A stretch of 64,000 nucleotides of DNA from Asparagopsis taxiformis. Lineage: Eukaryota; Rhodophyta; Florideophyceae; Bonnemaisoniales; Bonnemaisoniaceae. Made by a program: the position numbers and the translations under genes. Of the stretch, positions 20,592 to 32,051 are shown piece after piece. Each line of letters opens with the position of its first letter. The stretch's first letter is position 1. Under the pieces are notes generated by a model that did not search any database, was not told the DNA's origin, and was given only the letters and a program-made list of their open reading frames with translations. The stretch spans positions 124,001 to 188,000 of the forward strand of contig JALQPE010002403.1 of the NCBI GenBank assembly GCA_030407315.1, written 5' to 3'.

Positions 20592-21923
20592 ATGGATTTT
20601 TCATTGCAATCGCATTTGGCATTTCTCCCATCATCCGGGCAACGTTTTCCATTACATTCTCAAAGTGTCGAGAGGAGACGTTTCATGGCGACGTGCAGTT
20701 CCCAGCAAGAAACAAAAGCAGGTAAAGCGAAGAAGGTTCCCAAGCGACGCCAACGTGTAGCTAACTCCGAAATCCAAAACTTCAGACAGATCGCAACTGT
20801 ATCTGTAGGGGACCAGTTTCTCGCAAGAGTTAACAATGTGGGGCCAGCCGACAGCAACTGGCTCGATCTGGGCGTCGTCACAAGTGCTGGTCTTCCCGTT
20901 CATGGCCGCTTAAGATTTCAAGAAACTCCAAGAAGCAAGGTTCGCAAAGAGAAGGAAGGTGCAGTGCTACCAGTCTATATCTGGAAGATTCAGCCCGCAT
21001 CGGGTCGAATTGAATGTCGTAGAGGATCACCGCCGCTCCGGACGCGCCATTCTCCCCCGGAAGATGCGAGAATGCTCGCGGATGTCGAGATCGGGGAAGA
21101 GATGGAGGCAACCATCATTGCTGTAGGGGCGTATGGCGCTTTGTTGGATGCCAATGTGTATCGTGTTGGAAAAAAGAATCTCAAGGTTGTTTGCAATGGG
21201 TTATTGTCAAGGAAGCGGTTTCAGCAGCGATGGGCATGTGCGAGTGATGTAAATTTCCGTGATGATGTTGAGCGCGTTCTGGAAGTCGGCCAGAAGATCA
21301 CAGTGTGGGTACGCGCCGCGTATGAGAAAAATGGAATGTTGTGGTTTGATGCGAATCGTGTTTCTAAGCAGCAGCTTGAAGAAGAACGAGCCCAGTATAG
21401 AACGCGGGTAAGAAAGAGGCTGCGACGTGATGGACCGGATGTGTTGAAGATTGGTGAGCAGAGGAAGGGGTTTGTGCGGGAGGTGGCGAAGTATGGATTG
21501 TTTATTGATATTGGATTGAAGAATGATGGTCTTATTCATTTCAAGCAAATGGGCGAAAAGCATAGGTGGGATTGGAAGGATACTATTCCGAAAGACACAG
21601 ATGTTGTGACTGAGGTGTTGAAGGTTGAAGGAAAACGTATCGCTCTAAAACTCATCGCTGTTTCTGGGGATGAAGAAGAAGAGGGAAGTGATACGGCGCT
21701 CTCTCCAACAGCTAGATTGAATGAAGTGGCACAGTTGAATAGTCTTCAAGGGGTGTCACAGTCGAAAAGACGTTTGGCTGAAGAGACAGAATTGCAGGAA
21801 GAGAATGGTGAACTCGTGAGTAGTGAAGAGGAGGAACAAGGTGACGATGAAATAGATGACGAAGAAGAAGATGATGACTACAAGTTTTCTGACGAGTACT
21901 TTGAAGACAAATATGGATATTGA
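20592..21923 (+). CDS. S1 RNA-binding domain protein, probably plastid
   Basis: The 443-residue protein starts with a Ser/Arg-rich segment without acidic residues, up to about residue 55, that fits a transit peptide. Three S1-like OB-fold regions follow, at about 70-140, 165-255 and 285-360. The third is the clearest (IGEQRKGFVREVAKYGLFIDIGLKNDGLIHFKQM). The C-terminal 80 residues are very acidic, with runs of Glu and Asp, and end in YFEDKYGY. S1 proteins bind RNA in translation, rRNA processing or transcript stabilisation. It is not ribosomal protein S1 itself: the first two domains are diverged and the acidic tail is unlike S1. The exact role is unknown; plastid location is inferred only from the N terminus. 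Confidence 0.65.
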   Translation: MDFSLQSHLAFLPSSGQRFPLHSQSVERRRFMATCSSQQETKAGKAKKVPKRRQRVANSEIQNFRQIATVSVGDQFLARVNNVGPADSNWLDLGVVTSAGLPVHGRLRFQETPRSKVRKEKEGAVLPVYIWKIQPASGRIECRRGSPPLRTRHSPPEDARMLADVEIGEEMEATIIAVGAYGALLDANVYRVGKKNLKVVCNGLLSRKRFQQRWACASDVNFRDDVERVLEVGQKITVWVRAAYEKNGMLWFDANRVSKQQLEEERAQYRTRVRKRLRRDGPDVLKIGEQRKGFVREVAKYGLFIDIGLKNDGLIHFKQMGEKHRWDWKDTIPKDTDVVTEVLKVEGKRIALKLIAVSGDEEEEGSDTALSPTARLNEVAQLNSLQGVSQSKRRLAEETELQEENGELVSSEEEEQGDDEIDDEEEDDDYKFSDEYFEDKYGY

Positions 21924-22362
21924 CATTTGCTTTTCTGAAAGAGTATATGCACTCATAGCATTCTGAGCAACGCGGAACAGTTATCCCTATGTAAAGCTTA
22001 GACAGTTGAGTGGGTACCAAATTTCAGTATAGAGACTTGCTCCCTGAAAGTTCCATGTTTATGTCTGGGTACGATTGGGAATGAAGATCTTTGGATTCCT
22101 TGCAAATGGGCTCCAGATTGCACACGTGGCATCGAAATTCTAATCATCTTTGTTGGTTGGTATCTGGGGTTGAGGCGGGATTAGAGAGGCCGCCAACGTT
22201 CCCTTGTCCGTGACTGATAGACTATATCTGCGACGAAGTGGACGAGAATGAATGCCGTGTGAGATTGAGCTCGTTCGGCAACTTGAAGTATCACCGAAAC
22301 CTTAAGTTTGACGACTTTGAGCACCTCCATTTTTCGTGCATTGCTTCGATCTGCTGTCAAAT
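21924..22362. other. intergenic region between S1 protein and SDR
   Basis: These 439 bp hold the 3' flank of the S1 gene and the promoter of the SDR gene, both on the plus strand. Nothing else is recognised. Confidence 0.35.
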
Positions 22363-23487
22363 ATGGATGTCGTAGCAGCTTGGAATTTGTTCTGTTTAGC
22401 GTGTGCAATTGGATGTCTTATCTCACTTGCCCTTTACCTCACACCTATTTTCTATCTAACATTCATTGCCAAGGAACAGAATCTACGAGCAAAATATGGC
22501 AAGTGGGCAGTTGTGACAGGCGGATCAAGCGGAATTGGTAAAGCAATCTCCAGAAAGCTAGCTTCTCAGGTAAGAATGGCATGGAAATTGCGACATTGCC
22601 CCATGAACAAATCCCCACTAACACACGACGGTCGCAATCATCCAAACCTGCCTATCCATAGGGTGTCAATGTCTGCATTGTCGCCCTAGAAGATAACCTA
22701 CTGACAAGCGCACACGCGGAGCTGAAGAAGGAATTTCCAAAAGTTGAAATCCGTGCAATCCCAGCTAATCTTGCCTCGCCGCCCGCCGTCTACATGCGTG
22801 AAGTGAAGAAAGGCACCGATGATGTCCCCGTGTCGATATTGATAAACAATGCCGGCTTCCTGGTGATGGGCTTCTTCGATCAGCGGCCTATCGAAACGCA
22901 CATGGCCAATGTCGATTGCAATGCGACTTCTGCAATCCGACTGACACATCATTTTTACAAACGAATGATCGATGAGAATATCAAAGGATGTATTGCTTTC
23001 ACGTCATCTGCTGCGTTTTTCATGGTATGTTGCCCCATCCAGCGCTTGAGCGTCTTGACGTTGTGTCAATACTAACATCGAGGAATTATGCTTCTGCTTT
23101 TAGCCAAGCCCATTCGCCATGATGTATGGAGCTACAAAAGCGCTCGTGAGTCATTTTGCGACATCATTGGCAATTGAAGCTGAGAATCATGGAATAGATG
23201 TGACCGTTTTCCACCCGTCGTACACTCATAGTAATCTGTACGCTTCCACACCCAAGTTTGGTGTAATCAATGTTCTTGCAAAATTTGGATGGACACCTGA
23301 GGACGTTGCTAGTGTCGTTTTCAAGTCAGTTGGTCGTGTCACGGTTCGTGATATGGGAATGTACGCCATTGTGACGAATCTGTTGTCGAGATTTGTCGAC
23401 TCTGGTTTCCTGACAACGAGTATCATACCGTTCCGTGACTCCATGGCACCACCTAATGTTGCCGAAAAGGATGGTAAGAAGCAATAG
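22363..23487 (+). CDS. membrane-anchored short-chain dehydrogenase (3 exons)
   Basis: A classical NAD(P)-dependent SDR of 317 residues built from exons 22363-22569, 22662-23024 and 23104-23487, all joined in phase 0. The introns (92 and 79 nt) have GTAAGA/ATAG and GTATGT/TTAG ends, and contain CTAAC and TACTAAC branch motifs. Residues 7-35 form a membrane anchor. The cofactor motif TGGSSGIGK lies at 52-60, NNAG in exon 2, the catalytic serines in TSSAA at the end of exon 2, and Y198-G-A-T-K202 in exon 3. The anchor plus this fold suits ER enzymes of very-long-chain fatty acid or sphingoid base reduction (KAR/HSD17B12 or 3-ketosphinganine reductase type), but I cannot choose between them. Confidence 0.82.
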
Positions 23488-25258
23488 AGACGTTGGTAAA
23501 TGTATACTATGCTATCGTGATGGCCTTGAAGGGCATGGCGTCCGTATCATGGCGAGGCAAGCCTTAAGAAATAGCTTGTTTTAGCATTCTTGATGCCTTT
23601 TGAAGAGAGATGAGCGCTACGGAAGATTATTCATATCCAAGCCGTGAGAACTATTCTGATTACATACTCCTTTCCATAGTGCAAGAAGAGTAACTTCTGA
23701 TGAAGAACTAAGAACGCTATGACGATTTCTGCAATTTTATTGGGCAATCCTACCGCTTTGTATAAGTTTTATTTGACGTTATGTAGGAATAGATTTCAAG
23801 GTACTGTATCAGTCCCATTTCAACTCTATGACGAGTTCTCAGTGAAGCGAACACGACGAACCAAACATAAGGCTTGAGATAATTTGTCATGGTACGGAGA
23901 AAGTGAGACTCGAAGCCAACAGTTTTAGAATGATATATACGACCTGCAGATTGATCATTACAAGTCTAGAAGTACGTGGATAGAAGAGAGCTCAATATTG
24001 GCGTCTTCAAATGAGAGGGAGACAATACGCGGTTTCAATAGAACGCGGAGCCGGCAGCTAGTATAGATCGACAACAGAATAAACGCCCATACGTCTCTTT
24101 TCTTCCGTGCTCCGGGAGTTACGAGACACTTCAGAATTCGCCTAAACTAGCCACTCCGTCAGTCGGTCAGTCAGTAGAGTTGTACCTAACATTTCTCTCC
24201 ATTACTGCCTCTATGAACTGTATATCCCGCTCGGCTTTTCTGTCGTCGTTGACAATATGTGCCTTTTCAACCAACCAACGCCAGGAAGACGCAGCCTTCA
24301 TAAAATGGTTTCAAGTTTATCTCGTTATAGGATGAGGAAGGATGACTGCTGTCAATCGACAATTCTGCCGTGGTCTCGAACGCAAGATGTGCCACTCAAA
24401 AGTAAGGTGATGTATGACGGCAAAGGTGCGCCTATTGTTCTCCTCGGACACCAACCGTCGTCTTCCGGACTCTGATCGAGGTAGAAATCATTTTCTCCAA
24501 CTATGTTTTGATGCAAAGAAGCGCATACATTTCAATTTCGTTGTATAGTTGGGAAGAGAGTTCTCTGGTGACGCATGCTAGTGTTGTTTAGCATACAGTA
24601 CTTGTATGATGAAAATTGTTCCTGTATGGTTATGCCCAATAGAACTTGCTCTTGAGAGCATGGTGGCGGAAGGTCTTAACCTGAGAGACCTTCACGTGTT
24701 TCCCGATCAGTGCGAAATAATTGTGCAGTTTTGCTGCGTCAGAAGCAATCGATTTGCGTTGTGGTCCTGTGACCAGATCGCCACAAACTAAATTAGTAGG
24801 TCGTGAGAGGTAAACCTCGTCCGTAAAGTTGTTGTTGTCTACGCAAATGTATCGAACGAATGCTTTGAATTACTACCAAGCGTGATCAACAACCACGAAA
24901 TCCAGTCTTCCCAGAGTGATTTCGAGTACAGTATCGATAAATTTAGTCTGCCATTACAAGCAACTTGAAATTGAGATCAACACGAGGCAGGCGAAGCAGC
25001 GTTCTTTGTGGCCATCAATTTCCCGACACCACTTGTGATGTGCCCCAATTGGACAATCTCGCGGACTTTGGCGCACGCAGTCTGGACTCGCTAAACGTGT
25101 CATGTCCATTACGTGCACGTTCTCTTTGGCATACATGCGGCTGAATCAGCAGCAGGTCTCCATCTGACTAGTACGTGAAGTAATGAACCCAACTACTCAT
25201 TTTCACAAACACGTTTGATCGCCAATCACTCGCAGACACACTCGCCCAACCCCGCACA
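23488..25258. other. 1.8-kb intergenic region
   Basis: Only frames of about 75 codons or fewer are present, with no motif. It must hold the 3' end of the SDR transcript and the promoter of the DHFS/FPGS gene. No repeats or RNA genes were noticed. Confidence 0.4.
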
Positions 25259-26629
25259 ATGGGTGCACCATCACTGTTCGGATCAGCGGTCTCCAGACTG
25301 CCCACCTACACAGCGCGTCTGCAAAGCGTACTGAACCGTCTGGACCGACTAATTGACTGGGAGCGTCGCACGCGCACCTCATCAGACCCCAAAGTGTTAC
25401 GTTTCATCCGTCTGTCAAACGCGTCGTCCGAGGAGCTCCTAAATCGACTCCACAACCCGCAACAGGCGTTCAAAGCAGTGCATGTCACCGGGTCAAAAGG
25501 CAAGGGCTCTGTGGCAACGCTAATTGCGGCCGCCTTGCGCCGCGCTCCCTTCATAACGCGCCCCATCGGCACGTACGGTAGCCCACATGTGGAGAGAGTG
25601 AACGAACGCATCCGATTCGACGGCGCTGAAATTGACGATGAACTACTCGCAGATGTTTTTGCACGCGTGCTCGACGCCCGTGAACAACATCCAGTGATTA
25701 CCGGCGCGACGTGGTTCGACGTCATGTCCGTCGCGGGACTGCTGGCGTTCAAAGAAGCAAATATACAGTGGGGCGTTGTGGAAGTCGGTATGGGCGGTAG
25801 ATTGGATTCGACGAATGTACTCCACGCTCCTGTAGCGGTTGTGACTAATATTTCACTCGAACATGCTGAGGTTATCGGCCCGACGCTTGCTGATATCGCC
25901 TATGAAAAGGCTGGGATTATAGCACCTTCCGCAAAGGTCATATGTGGGCTGCAGGAGCATGATGCGGTTGCCAAAGTTTTCTTGCAGGAGGCAAATTCGA
26001 AATCTCCTCCCGCGAGATTACAATTCTGTCCGCCTCAGAATACATCATCTCTCTTTGATCACAATATTGTGCTGGCACGTGCTGCATTGCGTGCCGTGCT
26101 GGAATGTGAAGGACAGAACGGCGATGATGCAGAGATTCTACTTTCTGATTCCGTGGCAGAGACGGCACGGCATGCGCTTCCTGCCCGACAAGAATCATTC
26201 TCTGTGCGCATAGCACCCGATTCATCGGAGACAATACAAGTGCTACTAGATGGCGCACATGTACCCAACAGCGTTTCGCAGGTGTTGCAAGAGCTGGACA
26301 CGGAACGCGCACCTGTGATTGTGTTGGGTGTCGGTCGTGAGAAAAATGCTGCTGGAATTTGCAAAGCTGTAGGGCAAGTCTGTCCGCAGCGTGTGTTTAC
26401 AACTGCTGTGAATACGCAGGAACAATACTTACAAGCATCGGAGCTTGCGAAAATTGCGTCGCAAGCTGGGCTCTCTGGAGTAACCGCAGTAGATGATGCG
26501 GATGCAGCCTTGGAACAGGCGGTGGCATGTGCATTTGCAAATGGCACAAGTGTTACCATCATCGGTTCGTTGCACCTGGCAGGAAGACTGCGACCTAAAT
26601 TGCGTGCATTAGAGTTCACTAAAACGTAG
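25259..26629 (+). CDS. dihydrofolate/folylpolyglutamate synthase
   Basis: A Mur-ligase-fold enzyme that adds glutamate to dihydropteroate or folates with ATP. The protein has 456 residues. The P-loop TGSKGKGS is at 77-84, followed by GTYGSPHVERVNERI, the VVEVGMGGRLDSTNV metal and ATP region, and NISLEHAEVIGPTLADIAYEKAGI. The C-terminal Mur domain has LDGAHVPNS and VLGVGREKN. The sequence resembles bacterial FolC and plant DHFS. It does not show whether the enzyme acts as dihydrofolate synthase, folylpolyglutamate synthase or both. The start at 25259 gives about 20 residues before the NRLDRLIDWE region, so a short targeting segment is possible but not clear. It converges on the sigma factor gene. 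Confidence 0.9.
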   Translation: MGAPSLFGSAVSRLPTYTARLQSVLNRLDRLIDWERRTRTSSDPKVLRFIRLSNASSEELLNRLHNPQQAFKAVHVTGSKGKGSVATLIAAALRRAPFITRPIGTYGSPHVERVNERIRFDGAEIDDELLADVFARVLDAREQHPVITGATWFDVMSVAGLLAFKEANIQWGVVEVGMGGRLDSTNVLHAPVAVVTNISLEHAEVIGPTLADIAYEKAGIIAPSAKVICGLQEHDAVAKVFLQEANSKSPPARLQFCPPQNTSSLFDHNIVLARAALRAVLECEGQNGDDAEILLSDSVAETARHALPARQESFSVRIAPDSSETIQVLLDGAHVPNSVSQVLQELDTERAPVIVLGVGREKNAAGICKAVGQVCPQRVFTTAVNTQEQYLQASELAKIASQAGLSGVTAVDDADAALEQAVACAFANGTSVTIIGSLHLAGRLRPKLRALEFTKT

Positions 26630-26776
26630 TTTGCTATCATCCTCACGCTTGTAGGCACGCACATATCAGCTGACTTTACACAAGGAATAGGCAAACAGGA
26701 GTATAATTTATTACGATACTATATTAGTCAGTATTCATCAGAAGCGAGAACAATCTTGGAAGGTTTGCTACAATTA

Positions 26777-28243
26777 TTACCGTGTCGTTGCGTCAGTGAG
26801 CATGCGTTGAATTTCCGGCGTTTTCAGCTTTGGAAGCGCTCGGAACACAAGCTGCCGAACACGTTCCTTCGACATTCCGAGCACATCTCCAACCTCTCGC
26901 AAAGTTCTGGTCTGACCGTCATCAAGACCGAACCGCAATCGAATCACAGCACGTTCGATAGGTTTGAGACAGTTGCGCAAGGCAGTGTCCAACTCCGACC
27001 GTTGAAAGTCCTCAACTAATCGCTCTTCCAAATTATCTTCGCCCTCCACAATTTCGACCAGTGATCGCGGATTTCTCGAGCCCGAACCAGCATCAATGTT
27101 CAGGTCCAACGATGCTGGAGCTTCTGTAACAACTTTCAGAACGAAACGCAGCTTCGCCGGTGTGATCCCCAAACCTTTAGCAACCTCCGCATCGGACGGT
27201 TTGAAGCTCCCCTTTGCACTTAATCTCGAATACTCTTTCCGTATCCTCGCATACTCCTCCACCACAGTCGCCGGTACTTTGATCATTCTGCTCTGCGTAG
27301 TTATGGATCGCATGATGTAGGCGCGAACCCACCAGGTAGCATATGTTGAAAATCTATATCCGCGTGTAAGATCGTACTTTTCGGCAGCCCTGATGAGCCC
27401 AACACTTCCCTCCTGAATCATATCATCAACAGCCAGACCGGCAGTAGAAGTGCCTTTACTGGCCGCAATTTTTCGTGCAACGCTCGTAACCAGTCTCAGA
27501 TTGGCAGCGACGAGCGAATTCTTTGCTGCTGTACCCATCATTAGCCGTTTCTGTATGTCTTTTGACGACAAACCTAATTTCTTCGAAAGTTCCGGTACTG
27601 ACGGACGACGACCTAGCGAACGTTCCAAAACACGCTGAGCAGTCTCCACCTCACCACCTTGACGAATCTGCAACGAAAGCGCCACAACCTCTGCCTGATC
27701 CAGTAAATCTTCGCGACTTATCTCATCCATATATGCCTGGAAAGTATCCTTTAGAATAGTAGGCTGTCGAATATGTGCACGGTTACGAGGCGAAGTTCTG
27801 ACGCGTTTCTGAGCCTGTTTCGTCGATTGTTTGCGCTTTTTTTCCATCTTTTCCCGTTGATGTTTTTCAAGTTGTTCATCGAGATACGCTTTCTGCTGCA
27901 ACGCCTTGTCCAACTCCTTGGACGGAGGTGGCTTTTGTTGGACGGCAGTAGCGTCAGACTGTGGCGGAGGAGCGGTCTCGACACCCAACGACTCGAGCTG
28001 GCGCTGTTTGGGGGTCACTTGAGGCGTCGGTTGCTGCTCTGCGGGGACAGACTGCGGTACAACGCGACTGATGCGGATTGGCTTGCTGGTTCGTCTGGGA
28101 GCGGCACGCACACGACGAGAAGGGCCGGCACCCAGGACACGCTGCTTCGGTAATGCAACTGTGCGGACGGTACGCGAGGACGTACCGCGTGTCGCAATGT
28201 TTGTGATTGGCGTGGCAGCGAATGCGGGTGTTGTGACATCCAT
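26777..28243 (-). CDS. plastid RNA polymerase sigma-70 factor
   Basis: Nuclear-encoded sigma factors direct the bacterial-type plastid RNA polymerase to promoters. The 488-residue protein starts at the ATG at 28243; the frame continues upstream without an ATG. Residues 1 to about 70 are rich in Thr, Arg, Ser and Ala and lack acidic residues after the first few, as in a transit peptide. A charged Lys/Gln/Glu-rich linker follows. Region 1.2 begins at about 165 (DTFQAYMDEISREDLL). Region 2 is complete at 243-320, with NLRLVTSVARKI, DDMIQEGSVGLIRAAEKYD and the 2.4 helix RFSTYATWWVRAYIMRSI. Region 3 follows, and region 4 has a helix-turn-helix (TLREVGDVLGMSKERVRQL) near the C terminus. No intron is needed. 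Confidence 0.94.
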   Translation of the reverse strand: MDVTTPAFAATPITNIATRGTSSRTVRTVALPKQRVLGAGPSRRVRAAPRRTSKPIRISRVVPQSVPAEQQPTPQVTPKQRQLESLGVETAPPPQSDATAVQQKPPPSKELDKALQQKAYLDEQLEKHQREKMEKKRKQSTKQAQKRVRTSPRNRAHIRQPTILKDTFQAYMDEISREDLLDQAEVVALSLQIRQGGEVETAQRVLERSLGRRPSVPELSKKLGLSSKDIQKRLMMGTAAKNSLVAANLRLVTSVARKIAASKGTSTAGLAVDDMIQEGSVGLIRAAEKYDLTRGYRFSTYATWWVRAYIMRSITTQSRMIKVPATVVEEYARIRKEYSRLSAKGSFKPSDAEVAKGLGITPAKLRFVLKVVTEAPASLDLNIDAGSGSRNPRSLVEIVEGEDNLEERLVEDFQRSELDTALRNCLKPIERAVIRLRFGLDDGQTRTLREVGDVLGMSKERVRQLVFRALPKLKTPEIQRMLTDATTR

Positions 28244-31200
28244 GGTGGGCGGGTGTGGCGGGAATGGACGTCGAAGTACTGGGACGGCTGTGAAATGTGG
28301 TCTATATGTTTGGCATGTCGACAGAGGTTTGCGAAGAATCTGAGATGTTGAGATTTTGAGCAACACGGAATGAGTCAGAAGAGATGGTCAATGATGTCGA
28401 GGAAGATTGGAGATTGAGGGATTTACACCGCAGAAAGGAAAATGATGGAAGCGGACATGTACCCTGTGGTGAGGAGGAGTTTGTGAGTTGAATGGTCAAT
28501 TTTACCATCTGTGGTGCAAGGGCGATCTAGTTTGTGGCTGATATTTCACGACAAGTAGCACTACTGGGGCCTCCTGGAAAAATGATTGGCTACGCTTGCA
28601 CAGCGTTTTGCTTGATAGTATTGCAATCATTGATGGCCGTAGGAAAATCTCGCACCGTATCTGCAGTATGATAAGCAATTGAATTGGATTGAAAGTGATC
28701 ACGGATCCAGAGGTGATCGGTGCCAGATTTCCGCTTGTTTATGGGTTTAGGGTACAGTAGCGCTCGGCGTACCCAAGGGTACCCTAAGGGTAGCACCAGT
28801 CAAATTATAACGTCATGTTACACTCCACTACTGTCATTTCAACTTTACACTTGTTATATCAAATGGTCAACGGCACAAATTTGGGCCTTGTTACCATGGA
28901 TGAGCAAGCAGGATGGCAGGCTAGCAGGCACCGGTCCGCGCATAGATACTGACCGTACTGTTTGGAAGGCGGGGCAGCAGCAACAAACTGCTGATCAGTT
29001 GATCGCTCAACCGCCTCCGTTGCCACAAGCAGCTGCAGTGCGGACCTCGCTTCGACAGCAAACTAACATAACGTTACCTCTAGCTTTACCCCTCCAGCTT
29101 TCATGTCGCAGCACGACTGCTCAAATGCAGCTCACAAATAGCGGCCCAATTGAAATGGCTCGCCGATCCACCCATTCCCCAATACGTCCTTCCACTGGTC
29201 CGATAACGACTTGTTGCTTGCACCCAAACAACATGATCTGATCAACTGCATCATAGACGGCTCCCTTTCCATTGGCTAATACTGTACCGATGTACTGTAC
29301 TGCAACAAATATACTTTCAAATCAGTGTCAATTTCATATAATTACAGCTGCCCACCTTAACTGCATATACTACTGTACGCAGTACAACACATGTTCAGCC
29401 CAGTAAGTAACGGTATTGCTATTTCTGTTTCTGTGCGTAGCTGCACTAACTGCTTACCATGTCTGCATTGAACAATCATGTGACTTGAATTCCTTCGACT
29501 CCTTTCACTGGCAGTTAACAATCCAGTGCACTTGTCCATGCTCCACCTCATTCATCTTTGTAATCTGCCTAGTGGCTGTGGCCATATCCACTGCTACTGC
29601 AAACTTTCCATCGCATCACTGTAATGATCCAGCCTTGCCTATTTCTGCCCCCACTCTCTTCGCACCGTTCAACATGCAACTTCCTTCTGCCTGAACAACT
29701 CGCCTCGTGATTGTCTCGTCACAATTTCGAGCTCCATAGAGGAGCTTGTAATGTGATATACATGCATAGCATGCTGACTCCTTGACTTTTCGATTTTGAT
29801 GGAGATTGAAATAACTAGCTACGACAGTAGAGCGAGACGCGCGCTTTTCTTAATTACGAATATGATACTTGCCACTCGTATAATCTATGTAGCAAATAAT
29901 CAACTATAGATACACTGGTTTAGAAGATTCGTTTCAACCGTGTGCAAACAATTATATGCTGAAAGCTGGATAAACGCAACACAATTGTATGGATATGCCG
30001 TTGCTCTTGTGAGAGCGATATTTTGGATGCTTGGCGCTCGCAACATCATCGCTGAATGGCAAGCAGTTGCGCCAGCGTATAATTCGTCTCGTATGTTTCA
30101 TGGGACTGTCCTAACTTGCACAGAACATGACGGATGCTCGGCGTGGAAACGTTTGGCATACAAGACGTTTCAAACAATGCATATAAATTGTATGATGGTT
30201 ATGAATCCAGTACAAATAACATGACTCATTACAAGGCATGTCTACAATACCGATAGGAGCATCGAATAATTGTGGACGAGGAAAGATATTGCTTCACACA
30301 CATTTGCGGGTGCAGAGAGAAACTATGGGATATTTGGCATGGATTACAAATTGCGAGTGTCGGTGGGGTCTGGCTCGGAGAACAAGCAAGAATTATTGTG
30401 TTCCATCGAGAGTATTTATGATAAGCGTGCATACAGATGCAACAATGTGACGTAGATGACTGTGTTTGTGACGAACAGCGTCAAATTGATCACGGGTATA
30501 ATGACACGGTGGCAAGTTTGGGTCGGGTAGAATGTCTCGAGTTGCAAGGACTCGGTAAAAGTGTGTTGCGGTTTGGAATGGATTGGGGGTGCAAGTATAT
30601 GGGAAGGGGACTGTAGATGGGTATAGCGAGTAGTATCAGCGGTTTGTGTACAGAGAGGGTAAGATTATTGTGCAACATACGTTTGCAAACGTTTACAGGT
30701 GGAACGGTGGTGAGAAAACGGAAACGATATATTGAAAGGGATGGTGGGTCGGGGAGAGAACGGACGGAAAGTATGGTGGAAAGTGAATTAAAGGGGCGTT
30801 TTGTCGTGATGAAACTCGAGAGCGCAAATGAAGCTGCAGATAAATATAATAGCGCACTATGGGAGGAGCTGATTCCAATGGACTCGGTAGTATATAAACA
30901 ATAGTGCGGAGGGTTGTGAGTCACTGGGGGATACTGTAACAAGGAGGGAGCACTCGGGCGGTTGGTGTTGTGGTGGAAAATTACAGTGGCAGTTGCAGCG
31001 TCGTTGAAACGCAATAAGATGACCAAAGATAAGTAGTATACAGCAATGGAGAGGACCGCGGGAGGGAGGCAGCGTAGATTTTTTATTGGCACGGCGGCTC
31101 AGTATTGAGCTGGCACCTGTGGGTCCTGTACGGCGCGAATTGTAAGCTGCAAATCTTGTCAAGCGGACACGCAAAGCGATGGGCGGGGTGGGGCGGTGCT

Positions 31201-32051
31201 TGGCGGCGCCGGCGTCGTGCGATCATTGTCTCCACAGGAGCTGAGGTGTACGACAGTGACGCTGAATTGGTCCACTTGGGAGCAGGCGTGTGGCAGCTGT
31301 AGGACGGATAGTGATTGGACGGGTGTCGCGTTGATGCGGCTGGCGCAGACGGATGACAAAAGGGAGCAGCAAATTGTACGTGTGTACTGCGCATCTAGTC
31401 TGTACGCCGTGCAATCATTTGACGTGCCGCATACGACAAGTGGCCAATCATGTTTCTCTGCATTTATTTTTATCTTTGATGCACAATACGTTGCGCGTGC
31501 ACTAGACTCGGCGCGCCGCACAGCCTTGCCGTAATTTAACGCGCGCGCGAGTAAGCACCGGTGGCGACGCAGAGCACCGGTGTCTCCGGCGCTCGCCCCC
31601 GTGTGTGCTTCAACGGAGCGTCGCGCACTGGGAGCGTGCTTCCATAAATGCCATACTCGCTTTCTGGACCTATGCGCCGTATGCGGTCCCTTCGACCGGG
31701 CCAGAGCATCACTTTATTCCAATCCTACACTTGTTCGCATCGCGCGCGACCACGAGTATGCACGCCTATGCCAAAACCAAAAAACGCCTCAGCGCACTGC
31801 ACCGCGCACCCGCACACTATTTCTTCCTCCTCGACAACATCGTCGCATTCCTGTCCACAATTACCCGCCCGCCCCGTCTTGCCCCGCCTGCCTGCCCGTT
31901 TACCCGCCCGCTCGCTCGCACTCCCGACTCTCGCGCTGTGTGCTGCGTGTCGTATGCAACTAACTACGCTGCTACCCGCACTGCGCTCGCCACCGGTACA
32001 TGCCTCTGAGCTCAAACAGCAGCTGTCAAAGTCACTTCCTTCTATCTCCCC
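28244..32051. other. 3.8-kb gap between sigma factor and bHLH genes
   Basis: No protein gene is recognised. A small inverted repeat (GGGTAC and GTACCC copies) lies at about 28750-28797. From about 30490 to 31540 the plus strand is strongly G-rich (26 G to 5 C in 30601-30660), so the minus strand looks like a C-rich leader. From about 31560 to 32051 the plus strand is C-rich and forms the bHLH leader. The switch near 31550 suggests a bidirectional promoter. A 200-codon minus frame at 30490-31092 is of low complexity and starts without ATG. Confidence 0.4.

Noticed and set aside
28720..29241. 173-codon plus-strand frame in the same gap
   Set aside because: It starts with GTG and has no recognisable motif; a Gln-rich patch is the only feature.
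30490..31092. 200-codon minus-strand frame in the 28-32 kb gap
   Set aside because: It has no ATG at its start, is of low complexity (Ser, Pro, Leu), and follows from the C-rich strand bias of the tract.
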